DNA from: DASWHF01 sp036393295
GTDB lineage: Bacteria; Pseudomonadota; Gammaproteobacteria; Acidiferrobacterales; UBA6901
DNA length: 31,200 nt
Direction of reading: 5' to 3'
NCBI GenBank assembly: GCA_036393295.1
Contig: DASWHF010000028.1
Span: 1 to 31,200, forward strand
Part shown: in pieces, positions 6,977 through 14,815 of the stretch
Numbering within the stretch: position 1 is the first letter of the stretch
How the letters are laid out: each line of letters starts with the position of its first letter
Program-made: the position numbers and the translations under genes
The notes under the pieces: model-generated
The model's database searches: none
Told to the model about the DNA's origin: nothing
Seen by the model: only the letters and a program-made list of their open reading frames with translations

Positions 6977-7480
6977 CTAGCGGATGATTCCGACGCCGAT
7001 GCCGAAATGGAAGCGTGGCTCGTCGCTGCCCGGCACGCGCTTCGGCCACAGGTGGATTTGCGCGGCCTGCATGACCGCGTAGGTCAGCGGCGCCTCGCCG
7101 ACCCTGCCCTCGGTGATGCCGGTGACTGGGCCGACGGCGGTGACCTCGCGGCCGGCGCTGTAATCGGCGGTCTCGAGATAGCCGTCGCGGACCAGCAGCA
7201 CGCGGCCGTAGGGCTTGTCCGTGACCACCGGCCGGCCGGCGCGGTCCAGCGGGTAGGCGAGGACCTCGATCTGCGTGCGGTCCTTGAGATTGACGGCGGC
7301 GATGACCGTGCCGCCCCATTGCGCCGTGCGGTCGCGCGCGGCGCCGATGTCGGCGAATGCGCGCGCCGGCGTGAGCTCGAGATCGACGCCGGTGAGGTCG
7401 AAGTGCTTGGCCGCGCACGCGGCCGTCAATGCGACGACAGTCAGCGCGAGAATTGCCGCCCAGCCGTGAAAGCCGCGCAT
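6977..7480 (-). CDS. Slp-family outer-membrane lipoprotein (second of two)
   Basis: A 167-residue lipoprotein. The signal peptide ends in VVALTAAC, giving a lipidated Cys at residue 21. After it come AQWGGTVIAAVNLKDRTQIEVLAYPLDRAGRP and RVLLVRDGYLETADY, the Slp (starvation-inducible, DUF-like outer-membrane lipoprotein) pattern of small-beta-barrel character. The real start is the ATG at 7480 with GAGGA eight bases upstream; the reading frame is open further upstream without meaning. It lies 14 bases after the stop of its paralogue, so the two form an operon read leftwards. Exact role unknown; in E. coli Slp is linked to stationary phase and acid stress. Confidence 0.85.
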   Translation of the reverse strand: MRGFHGWAAILALTVVALTAACAAKHFDLTGVDLELTPARAFADIGAARDRTAQWGGTVIAAVNLKDRTQIEVLAYPLDRAGRPVVTDKPYGRVLLVRDGYLETADYSAGREVTAVGPVTGITEGRVGEAPLTYAVMQAAQIHLWPKRVPGSDEPRFHFGIGVGIIR

Positions 7481-7494
7481 CGCGAATGTCCTCT

Positions 7495-8052
7495 TCAGTA
7501 TGGATAGCGCCGATAGGGGTAGGGATAAGGATAACCCCAGGGGTGCGAGGGCCACCACGGATCGTACCAATAAGGGTCGCGATAGTGGGTCGGCTCGGGC
7601 AGCGGTGGCCACAAATGCGCGGCCTCGACCCGCACCACCGGATAGGTATAGGGATGCTCGCCGATCTTGCCGGCCTCGCTGCCGGCGAACGTTCCGGTCA
7701 CGGTCAGCTGGCGGTCTTTGGCATAGACCGACGGATCGAGGAAACCGTCGAAGCGCGCCAGGAAGCGCCCGCCGCTCACGTCGGTGTCGCGCGGCCGCCC
7801 GTAGCGCTCGAGCGCGCGTTCCACGATCTCCACCCGGGTCTCGGTAACGCGGTTGTCGACGCGCGCGATGGTGCCGCCCCAACGCACGGCACGCCCGGTG
7901 TAGGCGGCGGGATCGGCGCGTACGGCGTTCAAGGCGGGGTTGTCGGGGGGTGCGTCGCGGATCGGCCGCGGCACGCCGGCGGCGCAGCCGGTCGTGAGCG
8001 CGGCGACGACGGCCAGTATGGAGGCTGAACGGGTCATGGTCTGGAATTCCAT
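7495..8052 (-). CDS. Slp-family outer-membrane lipoprotein (first of two)
   Basis: A 185-residue paralogue of the following gene. The signal peptide ends in VAALTTGC, with the lipidated Cys near residue 23. RAVRWGGTIARVDNR, RFLARFDGFLDPSVYAKDR and LTVTGTFAGSEAG match E. coli Slp closely (RFGGKVINV, RLLARQSGFLDP, VTILGTIQGEQPG). It ends in a Pro/Tyr/Trp-rich tail (WGYPYPYPYRRYPY), comparable with the aromatic tail of Slp. I chose the ATG at 8052 because AGGAG lies seven bases upstream; an internal ATG at 8037 is the alternative. It is the promoter-proximal gene of the pair. Confidence 0.88.
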   Translation of the reverse strand: MEFQTMTRSASILAVVAALTTGCAAGVPRPIRDAPPDNPALNAVRADPAAYTGRAVRWGGTIARVDNRVTETRVEIVERALERYGRPRDTDVSGGRFLARFDGFLDPSVYAKDRQLTVTGTFAGSEAGKIGEHPYTYPVVRVEAAHLWPPLPEPTHYRDPYWYDPWWPSHPWGYPYPYPYRRYPY

Positions 8053-8104
8053 GGTACCACTCCTGTAACGGACGAGCCGCGCTGGCCGATGACCGGCCAT
8101 AGTT

Positions 8105-8266
8105 GTTAGCAGGGTGTTGATAAACTCGTTTATCAACACCCTGCTAACCGGTCGACGGACCGGCCGGCAGTTTTCAAACACACAAGTGTTTGAAAAATGG
8201 AGCAAAGCAAAAATCACATTTTTTGCTTTGCGTGGTAGAAAAAAGTCGCGGATCGACTTTTTCTAC
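8105..8266. repeat. Chain of five consecutive hairpins
   Basis: Five inverted repeats lie end to end: 8105-8125 with 8128-8148 (21-bp perfect arms, 2-base centre); 8148-8153 with 8158-8163; 8171-8181 with 8186-8196 (TTTTCAAACAC); 8202-8213 with 8219-8231 (GCAAAGCAAAAA); 8235-8248 with 8254-8266 (ending CGACTTTTTCTAC). The first, fourth and fifth modules recur at 1-47 and 30330-30404. The chain fills the space between the divergent lipoprotein operon and the nitroreductase-fold gene, so it would sit in the promoter or leader of one or both. Confidence 0.85.
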
Positions 8267-8287
8267 AATTTATTTAGAGTCGGGGTC

Positions 8288-9961
8288 ATGTCGGAAATTC
8301 AGCCTGGCGCGGACGCCGGCGACACGGTGTACCGCTACCACGACGCCACCAAGCACCGCTTCCACGGCTTCGCCCGCGGACCCGGCCGGCTCGACTGGGC
8401 GACCCAGCCCGACCCCTTCCGGCGCTATGCCGGCGCCGCCGTGCTGCCCCTGTCGCACCCGCCACCGGACACCGGCCCCGATTACGAATCGGCCTTCCTC
8501 GAAGGCGGGGTGACGCCGGTAGCGCTCGACCGTGACAGCCTGGCGCAGCTCCTCTACGACAGTCTGGCGCTGTCGGCCTGGAAGCAGGCCGGCACCAGCC
8601 GCTGGGCGCTGCGCGTCAATCCGTCGAGCGGCAACCTGCATCCCACCGAGGGTTACCTGCTGTGCGGGCCGGTCGAAGGTCTGACCGACACGCCGCTGCT
8701 CGCGCATTACGCGCCGGCCGCGCACGCGCTCGAGGTGCGGCGGCGCTTCACGCCCGCGCAGTGGCAGGCCCTCGTGCAAGGCCTGCCGGCCGGTGCGCTG
8801 CTGGTCGGTTTCAGCTCGATCCCCTGGCGCGAGGCCTGGAAGTACGGCGAGCGCGCGTTCCGCTACTGCCAGCACGACATCGGCCACGCGATCGCGGCGC
8901 TCGGCATTGCCGCCGCCGGCCTCGGCTGGAAGGCGGTGCTGCTCGATGCCCTGTCGGACGACGCGTTGACGGCATTGCTCGGGCTTTCGGTCGCGCCCGA
9001 TCCGGAGGTCGAAATCGCGGAGTGCCTGCTGGCGGTGTTTCCGCAGGGCGCGACCGGTGATGTCACCGGCCTTTCCGCGCCGGCCGTCGCGGCGATCGGC
9101 GCGCTCGCCTGCGACGGCGTGCCGAACCGCCTGAGCCCCACGCACCGTGCCTGGCCGATCATCGATGAAGTCGCCGCCGCGACGCGCCGGCCGGCCGATG
9201 CGCCGGCCCGGGACGCCGCCACGCCGGTGCCGAACCCGTCGCTCACGGCCGGCGCCGGCGCCTTCCCGCTGCGGCGCATCATTCATCAGCGCCGCAGCGC
9301 GGTCGCCCTGGACGGGCGCACCGGCATCACGCGCGCCGCGTTCTACCAGATGCTGCTCAAGGCCATGCCCGGTCGCGGCCAGTTTCCGTTCAACGCGCTG
9401 CCGTGGGCGCCGTGCATCCACCTCGCGCTGTTCGTGCATCGCGTGCAGGGCGTCGATCCCGGACTGTACTGCCTGGCGCGCGACCCGGACCGGCTGACGG
9501 CGCTGCGCGCGGCGTTCGATGCGGAATTCGACTGGGCGCTTGCGCCGGCCGCGCCGCCCGGCCTGCCGCTCTACCGTTTGCGCGCCGGCGACTGTCGGGC
9601 GCTGGCGGCGCGCCTGTCCTGTTTCCAGGACATCGCCGGCGACGGTGTGTTCAGCCTGGGCATGCTGGCGGAGTTTGACGCCGCGCTGGCGCAGTACGGA
9701 CCGTGGTTCTACCGGCGCCTCTACTGGGAGGCGGGCGCGGTCGGTCAGCTCCTGTATCTGGAGGCCGAGGCGAGCGGCGTGCGCGCCACCGGCATCGGTT
9801 GCTTCTTCGACGATCCGGTGCATGATGTGCTGGGCCTGCGCGATCAGCGTTTTCAAAGCATCTATCACTTCACCGTCGGCGGCGCGCTCGAGGACCTGCG
9901 GCTGATGACCTACCCGCCCTACGGTGATCCCGGCTTGAACCCGGGCGATCGGCCCCCATAG
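8288..9961 (+). CDS. Tandem-domain SagB/ThcOx-type nitroreductase-family protein
   Basis: A 557-residue cytoplasmic protein with two nitroreductase-fold domains. In the first, NPSSGNLHPTE (residues 111-121) is the FMN-binding SagB/ThcOx signature, and KYGERAFRYCQHDIGHA (about 186-202) is the conserved helix after it. The second begins near IIHQRRSAVALDG (about residue 331) and ends with GIGCFFDDPVHDVLGL. Family members oxidise azolines in peptide biosynthesis or act as flavin oxidoreductases. No precursor peptide or YcaO cyclodehydratase is nearby, so the standalone protein probably has another, unknown substrate. The ATG at 8288 has only a weak ribosome site (GAGTCGGGG); Lon follows after 34 bases, possibly in the same transcript. 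Confidence 0.85.
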   Translation: MSEIQPGADAGDTVYRYHDATKHRFHGFARGPGRLDWATQPDPFRRYAGAAVLPLSHPPPDTGPDYESAFLEGGVTPVALDRDSLAQLLYDSLALSAWKQAGTSRWALRVNPSSGNLHPTEGYLLCGPVEGLTDTPLLAHYAPAAHALEVRRRFTPAQWQALVQGLPAGALLVGFSSIPWREAWKYGERAFRYCQHDIGHAIAALGIAAAGLGWKAVLLDALSDDALTALLGLSVAPDPEVEIAECLLAVFPQGATGDVTGLSAPAVAAIGALACDGVPNRLSPTHRAWPIIDEVAAATRRPADAPARDAATPVPNPSLTAGAGAFPLRRIIHQRRSAVALDGRTGITRAAFYQMLLKAMPGRGQFPFNALPWAPCIHLALFVHRVQGVDPGLYCLARDPDRLTALRAAFDAEFDWALAPAAPPGLPLYRLRAGDCRALAARLSCFQDIAGDGVFSLGMLAEFDAALAQYGPWFYRRLYWEAGAVGQLLYLEAEASGVRATGIGCFFDDPVHDVLGLRDQRFQSIYHFTVGGALEDLRLMTYPPYGDPGLNPGDRPP

Positions 9962-9995
9962 TCAAGGGTCCCACTAACCGATAAGAGGTTCGGCG

Positions 9996-12383
9996 ATGAG
10001 CGAAGAAACCACGGTGGAGGAGATGCCCACCCAGGCGGAATCCGCCGGCGGCAGCCTGGCGCGCCCCACCGATGTCCTGCCGGGTGTGCTGCATATCCTG
10101 CCGATCGCCAACCGCCCGTTTTTCCCGGCCCAGGCCGTGCCGCTGGTGCTCGACAAGGAGCCGTGGCTGCGCACCGTCGAGGCCGCCACCGAGACCGCGC
10201 ACAAGGTCGTCGGCCTGGTGCTGGTGCGCGGCGACGACGCGTCCGGCGCCGGCCCCGGGGATTTCTACACCATGGGCACCGCCTGCCGCATCCACCGCGT
10301 CGCCACGCACGAGGACAAGCTGCAGGTGCTGCTCGAGGGCGTGCAGCGCTTCCGTATCCAGGACTGGGTGACGCGCGAGCGGCCCTATGTGGTGCGCGCC
10401 GAGTACTTTCCCGAGACCCGCTACAGCGAGGTGCAGGAGCTCAAGGCCTACTCGGTGTCGATCATCAACACCATCAAGGAGCTGCTGCCGCTCAATCCGC
10501 TGTACGGCGAGGAATTGAAATTCTTTTTGAACCGCTTCGGGCCGGACGAGCCCTCGAATCTCGCCGACTTCGCCGCCAGCCTCACCACCGCCAGCAAGGA
10601 GGAACTGCAGGAGGTGCTGGAGGCCACGCATATCCTCGAGCGCCTGGAAAAGGTGCTGGTGCTGCTCAAGAAGGAGGTCGAGGTCGCCAAGACCCAGCAG
10701 CATATCCGCCAGCGCGTCGAGGAGAAGGTCTCGACCCAGCAGCGCGAATTCTTTCTCCGCGAGCAGCTCAAGGCGATCCAGAAGGAGCTCGGGATCTCCA
10801 AGGACGACCGCACCGCCGAGCTCGAGACCTTCCGCGAACGCCTGAAGGGCCTGACGGTGCCGGCGGGCGCGCAAAAGCGCATCGACGACGAGATGCAGAA
10901 ACTGGCGGTGCTCGAGACCGGCTCGCCGGAGTTCGCCGTCACCCGCAATTATCTCGACTGGCTCACCCAGCTGCCCTGGGGGAAGCACTCGAAGGACAAG
11001 CTCGATCTCAAGGAGGCGCGCCGCATCCTCGACCGCGACCACGAGGGTTTGAGCGACGTCAAGGACCGTATCATCGAATTCCTCGCGGTCGGCGCCATGA
11101 AGGGCGAGGTCAGCGGTTCCATCATTCTCCTGGTCGGCCCGCCCGGCGTCGGCAAGACCTCGATCGGCCACTCCATCGCCGATGCCCTGGGGCGCAAGTT
11201 CTATCGCTTCTCGGTCGGCGGCATGCGCGACGAGGCCGAGATCAAGGGCCACCGCCGCACCTATATCGGCGCCATGCCCGGCAAGTTCGTCCAGGCCATC
11301 AAGGACGTCGGCGTCGCCAACCCGGTGATCATGCTCGACGAGATCGACAAGATCGGCGCCAGCTACCAGGGCAACCCGGCCTCGGCGTTGCTCGAGGTGC
11401 TGGACCCGGAGCAGAACGTCGATTTTCTCGATCACTACCTCGACGTGCGCTTCGACCTGTCGAAGGTGCTGTTCGTCTGCACCGCCAACCAGCTCGACGG
11501 CATTCCGGGGCCGCTGCTCGACCGCATGGAGGTGATCCGGCTGTCCGGCTACATCACGAGCGAGAAGCTCGCCATCGCCAGCCGCCACCTGCTGCCGCGC
11601 GTGATCCAGCGCGCGGGCCTGAAGCGCGGCCAGCTCAAGATCGACAAGCCGGCGCTGACCGCCATCATCGAGGGTTATGCGCGCGAGGCCGGCGTGCGCA
11701 ACCTGGAAAAGCGCCTGCACCAGATCGCGCGCAAGGCGGCGGTGAAGCTCCTGGGCGGTGCCAAACCGCCGGTGCGCGTGACCGCCGCCAACCTGGCCGA
11801 CTACCTCGGCAAGCCGGTGTTCACCGACGAGCCGCCGTCGCGCGGGGTCGGCGTGGTCACGGGGCTCGCCTGGACGCCGCTCGGCGGCGCGACGCTCGAC
11901 GTCGAGGCAACGCGCGTCTACATCCAGAACCGCGGCTTCAAGCTCACCGGCCAGCTCGGCGACGTGATGCGGGAATCGGCGGAGATCGCCTACAGTTATA
12001 TCTCCGCGCACTGCGAGCAGTTCGGCGCGCCGGCGGACTATTTCGAGAAGGCCTTCATCCACTTGCACGTGCCGGCCGGCGCCACGCCCAAGGACGGTCC
12101 GAGCGCCGGCATCACCATGGCCACGGCGCTGCTGTCGCTGGCGCGCGGCAAAAAGGTCAAACGGCCGCTCGCCATGACCGGTGAGATCACGCTCATGGGT
12201 CAGGTGCTGCCGGTCGGCGGGATCCGCGAGAAGGTCATCGCCGCGCGCCGCGCCAAGCTCAGGGAGCTGATCCTGCCCGAGGCCAACCGCCGCGATTTCG
12301 AGGAGTTGCCGGATCACATCCGCAAGGGGCTCAGGGTGCATTTTGCCCGACACTACGAGGACGTCGCGGCTGTGGTATTTTGA
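9996..12383 (+). CDS. lon: ATP-dependent Lon protease, AsrA-like class
   Basis: A 795-residue cytoplasmic AAA+ serine protease. The N-terminal substrate domain starts LPIANRPFFPAQAVPLVL, as in the second Lon class of gammaproteobacteria (P. aeruginosa AsrA, PA0779), not as in classical Lon. Walker A GPPGVGKT is at 381-388, Walker B MLDEIDKI follows, and the catalytic dyad is Ser703 (KDGPSAG) and Lys746 (REKVIAAR), the 43-residue spacing of E. coli Lon. AGAGG precedes the ATG by seven bases. No heat-shock promoter is evident. A one-armed heptamer array and a zinc-ribbon gene follow at once. The symbol lon is the family name; asrA may be more precise. Confidence 0.93.
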   Translation: MSEETTVEEMPTQAESAGGSLARPTDVLPGVLHILPIANRPFFPAQAVPLVLDKEPWLRTVEAATETAHKVVGLVLVRGDDASGAGPGDFYTMGTACRIHRVATHEDKLQVLLEGVQRFRIQDWVTRERPYVVRAEYFPETRYSEVQELKAYSVSIINTIKELLPLNPLYGEELKFFLNRFGPDEPSNLADFAASLTTASKEELQEVLEATHILERLEKVLVLLKKEVEVAKTQQHIRQRVEEKVSTQQREFFLREQLKAIQKELGISKDDRTAELETFRERLKGLTVPAGAQKRIDDEMQKLAVLETGSPEFAVTRNYLDWLTQLPWGKHSKDKLDLKEARRILDRDHEGLSDVKDRIIEFLAVGAMKGEVSGSIILLVGPPGVGKTSIGHSIADALGRKFYRFSVGGMRDEAEIKGHRRTYIGAMPGKFVQAIKDVGVANPVIMLDEIDKIGASYQGNPASALLEVLDPEQNVDFLDHYLDVRFDLSKVLFVCTANQLDGIPGPLLDRMEVIRLSGYITSEKLAIASRHLLPRVIQRAGLKRGQLKIDKPALTAIIEGYAREAGVRNLEKRLHQIARKAAVKLLGGAKPPVRVTAANLADYLGKPVFTDEPPSRGVGVVTGLAWTPLGGATLDVEATRVYIQNRGFKLTGQLGDVMRESAEIAYSYISAHCEQFGAPADYFEKAFIHLHVPAGATPKDGPSAGITMATALLSLARGKKVKRPLAMTGEITLMGQVLPVGGIREKVIAARRAKLRELILPEANRRDFEELPDHIRKGLRVHFARHYEDVAAVVF

Positions 12384-12386
12384 AGG

Positions 12387-12440
12387 CAGTAGCAAGTTGC
12401 AAGTAACAAGTGGCGAGTGGCGAGTGGCGAGGAGTGGCGG
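12387..12440 (+). repeat. One-armed 7-bp repeat array, copy 3
   Basis: Seven or so heptamers in one direction only: AGTAGCA, AGTTGCA, AGTAACA, then AGTGGCG three times, then a degenerate unit. Unlike the other copies there is no inverted arm. It lies between lon and the zinc-ribbon gene, so both may be co-transcribed through it. Its last units contain GAGGAG and provide the likely ribosome-binding site of the next gene. Confidence 0.75.
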
Positions 12441-12442
12441 GT

Positions 12443-12721
12443 ATGGGTGGGTTCGTCGATTTTTATTGCCGGCATTGCCGGTATGCCGAGACCGATATCG
12501 GGGTCGGTCGCGGGCGCGAGGAGTTTCCGTTTCTGCGCCTGTTCCGTTGCGACAACTGCAAGTCGGTCGGCAGCACCTGGGTCCATGAGAACCGGATCCC
12601 GCGCTGCTCGGTCTGCTACCACGACGCCGTGACCCTGCTGGCCGACGACACGCGCAAGCTCAACTGTCCGAAGTGCGGCGACCCGGCGGAGTTCGTGGCG
12701 AAGGAGGGCAGTTGGGAGTAA
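12443..12721 (+). CDS. Small double zinc-ribbon protein
   Basis: A 92-residue cytoplasmic protein with four CxxC pairs: CRHC, CDNC, CSVC and CPKC. These probably form two zinc ribbons. WVHENRIPRCSVCYHDAV lies between the ribbons. No catalytic domain is seen; nucleic-acid or protein binding is a guess. The ATG at 12443 is preceded by GAGGAGTGGCGGG, part of the heptamer repeat. In-frame upstream starts inside the repeat are less likely. It follows lon by 59 bases on the same strand. Confidence 0.75.
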   Translation: MGGFVDFYCRHCRYAETDIGVGRGREEFPFLRLFRCDNCKSVGSTWVHENRIPRCSVCYHDAVTLLADDTRKLNCPKCGDPAEFVAKEGSWE

Positions 12722-12730
12722 CGCGCCGAT

Positions 12731-12925
12731 AGTCATTGCAAGGCCCGTGCAGCGGGTCGGGGCGATCTCCGTTGAGGGCTCAGGCCGTAGGGTGGGGCCC
12801 TGCCCCACCACGCGGTCTAACGGTGGGGCAGGGCCCCACCCTACGCATCTGCCATGTTCGTTTTGGTGGTTTACCGATTCCGATTTTCCCCGTGTTCCTC
12901 GTGCCCCTGTGGCTAATCGCTTTTC
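12731..12925. repeat. Stack of three unrelated repeat elements
   Basis: Between the convergent zinc-ribbon gene and cyaY lie, in order: a GTCATTGCaAGG...GCGATCTCC element (about 12731-12770), a type widespread in bacterial genomes; a palindrome with perfect 23-bp arms (12787-12809 and 12822-12844, GTAGGGTGGGGC type); and one arm of the CCACGGGGAACACGGGG family (about 12889-12925), whose two-armed form is at 24452-24551. No gene is visible here. Confidence 0.7.
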
Positions 12926-12938
12926 CCGTAAGCACCCG

Positions 12939-13259
12939 TTACCCCAATTCAACCGTCTCGCCGGCCTGTTTGCTTATCAGCCGCGACAGCTCGGCGAACA
13001 GTTCGGCGCCGCTCTGGTCGTTGACCCAGCGGTCGCCGGCGGCGTCGTAGTCGTAGTGGAAGCCGCCGGAGCGGGCGGCGACCCACAGCTGGTTGGCGGC
13101 GCCCTGTTTGTTGACGATGATCTTGCTGCCGTTGGCGAACTCCAGGGTGAGGATCTCGCCGGCGTTCTCGAACTCGATGTCGGCGCCGCTCGCCTCGACC
13201 GCCTGCTCGATGCGCAGCAGCGTCTGCTCGACCTGGTGATTGAACTCCTGGGGCGTCAT
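12939..13259 (-). CDS. cyaY: Frataxin-like iron-binding protein CyaY
   Basis: CyaY binds iron and IscS and modulates iron-sulfur cluster assembly in the cytoplasm. The 106-residue product has the full family length. The acidic first helix (EQAVEASGADIEFENAGEIL) and the strand ILTLEFANGSKIIVNKQ, then QLWVAARSGGFHYDY, are the frataxin core. It is divergent from lptM, exactly as in E. coli and Pseudomonas, with about 70 bases between them; a TATTCT -10-like site for the rightward operon lies near 13289. Confidence 0.95.
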   Translation of the reverse strand: MTPQEFNHQVEQTLLRIEQAVEASGADIEFENAGEILTLEFANGSKIIVNKQGAANQLWVAARSGGFHYDYDAAGDRWVNDQSGAELFAELSRLISKQAGETVELG

Positions 13260-13332
13260 CCGGGTTTCCCGCCTGCCGAAAAACGGATATTCTAGAGAAC
13301 CTCAAGGCCGGCAACAACGCGCCGGAACGACG

Positions 13333-13473
13333 ATGCGCTGGATTCCGTGGATCATGCTGTCGGTTGTCCTTGCCCTGGCCGCCGGCTGCGGCAAGAAGGG
13401 CGCCCTGTACCTGCCCGAAAACGCCGCGACCGCGAAACCGGCCGCGACCGCGCCGGCCGAACCGAAGCCCTAG
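13333..13473 (+). CDS. lptM: LPS-assembly-associated lipoprotein LptM (YifL)
   Basis: A 46-residue lipoprotein. The signal peptide ends in VVLALAAGC, with the lipidated Cys at 19, followed by GKKGALYLPE, the family motif (compare GCGxKGPLYLP). The rest is a Pro/Ala-rich tail. In E. coli LptM stabilises the LptD/LptE lipopolysaccharide translocon. The gene is short but its place between cyaY and lysA is the standard one. lysA starts ten bases after its stop. Confidence 0.92.
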   Translation: MRWIPWIMLSVVLALAAGCGKKGALYLPENAATAKPAATAPAEPKP

Positions 13474-13483
13474 CCGACCGCCC

Positions 13484-14740
13484 ATGGAACCGTTTTCCTA
13501 CCGCGATGCGGCCCTGCACGCCGAGGAGGTGGCGCTCGCCGATATCGCCACCAGCGTCGGCACGCCCTGCTACGTGTACTCGCGCGCCCATATCGAGGCG
13601 CGCTGGCGCGCTTTCGACGCCGCCTTCGGCGGACGCCCGCACCGGGTCTGCTACGCCGTCAAGGCGAATTCCAACCTGGCGGTGCTGAACCTGCTGGCGC
13701 GGCTCGGCTCGGGTTTCGACATCGTGTCGGTCGGCGAGCTCGAGCGCGTGCTGGCCGCCGGCGGCGACGCGCGCCAGGTGGTGTTCTCCGGCGTCGGCAA
13801 GACCGAGGCCGAGATGCGCCGCGCGCTCGAGGCCGGCATCCGCTGCTTCAATGTCGAGTCGGAGGGCGAGCTGGACCGGCTCAACTGGGTGGCGCGCTCG
13901 ATGCAGCGGCGCGCGGCGGTAAGCCTGCGCGTCAATCCCGACGTCGACGCCGGTACGCATCCGTATATCGCCACCGGCCTTCGGAACAGCAAGTTCGGCA
14001 TTCCCATGGAGCAGGCCTTGGCCGTGTACCGCCGCGCGGCGCGCCTGCCGGGCATCGCGGTGGTGGGGGTGGACTGCCACATCGGCTCGCAGCTCACCGG
14101 CATGGATCCGTTCCGCGACGCCTTGACGAGGGTGCTGGTGCTCGCCGACGCGCTGGCCGACGCCGGTATCGCGCTCAAGCACCTTGACCTGGGCGGTGGG
14201 CTCGGCATCCGCTATCGCGACGAGACGCCGCCGGCGCCGGAGGAATACGTGGGCGCCATCCTGGCCGGCGTCGCCGCCAGCCGCCATGCCGGCGTCGAGC
14301 TCCTGATCGAGCCGGGCCGGGCGATCGTCGGCAACGCCGGCGTGCTGCTGACGCGCGTCGAGTATCTCAAGCACGGCGCCACGAGGAATTTCGCGGTGGT
14401 CGACGCCGCCATGAACGACCTGATGCGCCCATCGCTCTACGACGCCTGGCAGGAGATCGTGCCGGTCGTGAAGCGCGATGCCGACGCGCAGGTCTACGAC
14501 GTCGTCGGCCCGGTTTGCGAGAGCGGCGATTTTCTCGGCCGCGAGCGGCGCTTGAGCCTGGCCCCCGGCGACCTGCTGGCGGTGCGCTCGGCCGGGGCCT
14601 ACGGCTCCAGCATGAGCTCCAACTACAACACCCGCCCGCGCGCCGCCGAGGTCATGGTCGATGGGGGGCGCTATCAGATTGTGCGCCGGCGCGAGACGGT
14701 CGGGGAGCTTTTTGCGGCGGAGTCGGTTCTAAAACAGTAG
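13484..14740 (+). CDS. lysA: Diaminopimelate decarboxylase LysA
   Basis: LysA decarboxylates meso-diaminopimelate to lysine with pyridoxal phosphate, the last step of lysine synthesis. The 418-residue protein has Lys60 in CYAVKANSN as the PLP Schiff-base residue, HIGSQ near 206, the glycine-rich phosphate site LDLGGGLGIRY near 226, EPGRAIVG near 278, and the catalytic CESGDFLG near 345 followed by GAYGSSMSSNYN. The ATG at 13484 directly follows lptM. The last codon and stop TAG are within a heptamer array. Its pathway partner dapF lies 1.15 kb downstream beyond two inserted genes. Confidence 0.96.
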   Translation: MEPFSYRDAALHAEEVALADIATSVGTPCYVYSRAHIEARWRAFDAAFGGRPHRVCYAVKANSNLAVLNLLARLGSGFDIVSVGELERVLAAGGDARQVVFSGVGKTEAEMRRALEAGIRCFNVESEGELDRLNWVARSMQRRAAVSLRVNPDVDAGTHPYIATGLRNSKFGIPMEQALAVYRRAARLPGIAVVGVDCHIGSQLTGMDPFRDALTRVLVLADALADAGIALKHLDLGGGLGIRYRDETPPAPEEYVGAILAGVAASRHAGVELLIEPGRAIVGNAGVLLTRVEYLKHGATRNFAVVDAAMNDLMRPSLYDAWQEIVPVVKRDADAQVYDVVGPVCESGDFLGRERRLSLAPGDLLAVRSAGAYGSSMSSNYNTRPRAAEVMVDGGRYQIVRRRETVGELFAAESVLKQ

Positions 14741-14808
14741 CGAGTGGCTAGTAGCGAGTAGCTAGTGAATGCATTTACTCGCCACTCGCTACTAGTCACT
14801 CGCCACTG
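14736..14808. repeat. Inverted array of 7-bp repeats (AGTAGCG/AGTGGCT), copy 4
   Basis: The left arm (14736-14768) has AGTAGCG, AGTGGCT, AGTAGCG, AGTAGCT. The right arm (14776-14808) has ACTCGCC, ACTCGCT, ACTAGTC, ACTCGCC. The spacer is only seven bases. It starts inside the lysA stop region and ends eight bases before the next start codon, at the left junction of the two genes inserted between lysA and dapF. Confidence 0.8.
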
Positions 14809-14815
14809 AATTTTT

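Noticed and set aside
9870..12395. Leftward ORF of 841 residues opposite lon
   Set aside because: It is a GC-rich shadow of the lon reading frame, full of low-complexity sequence; lon has complete catalytic motifs.
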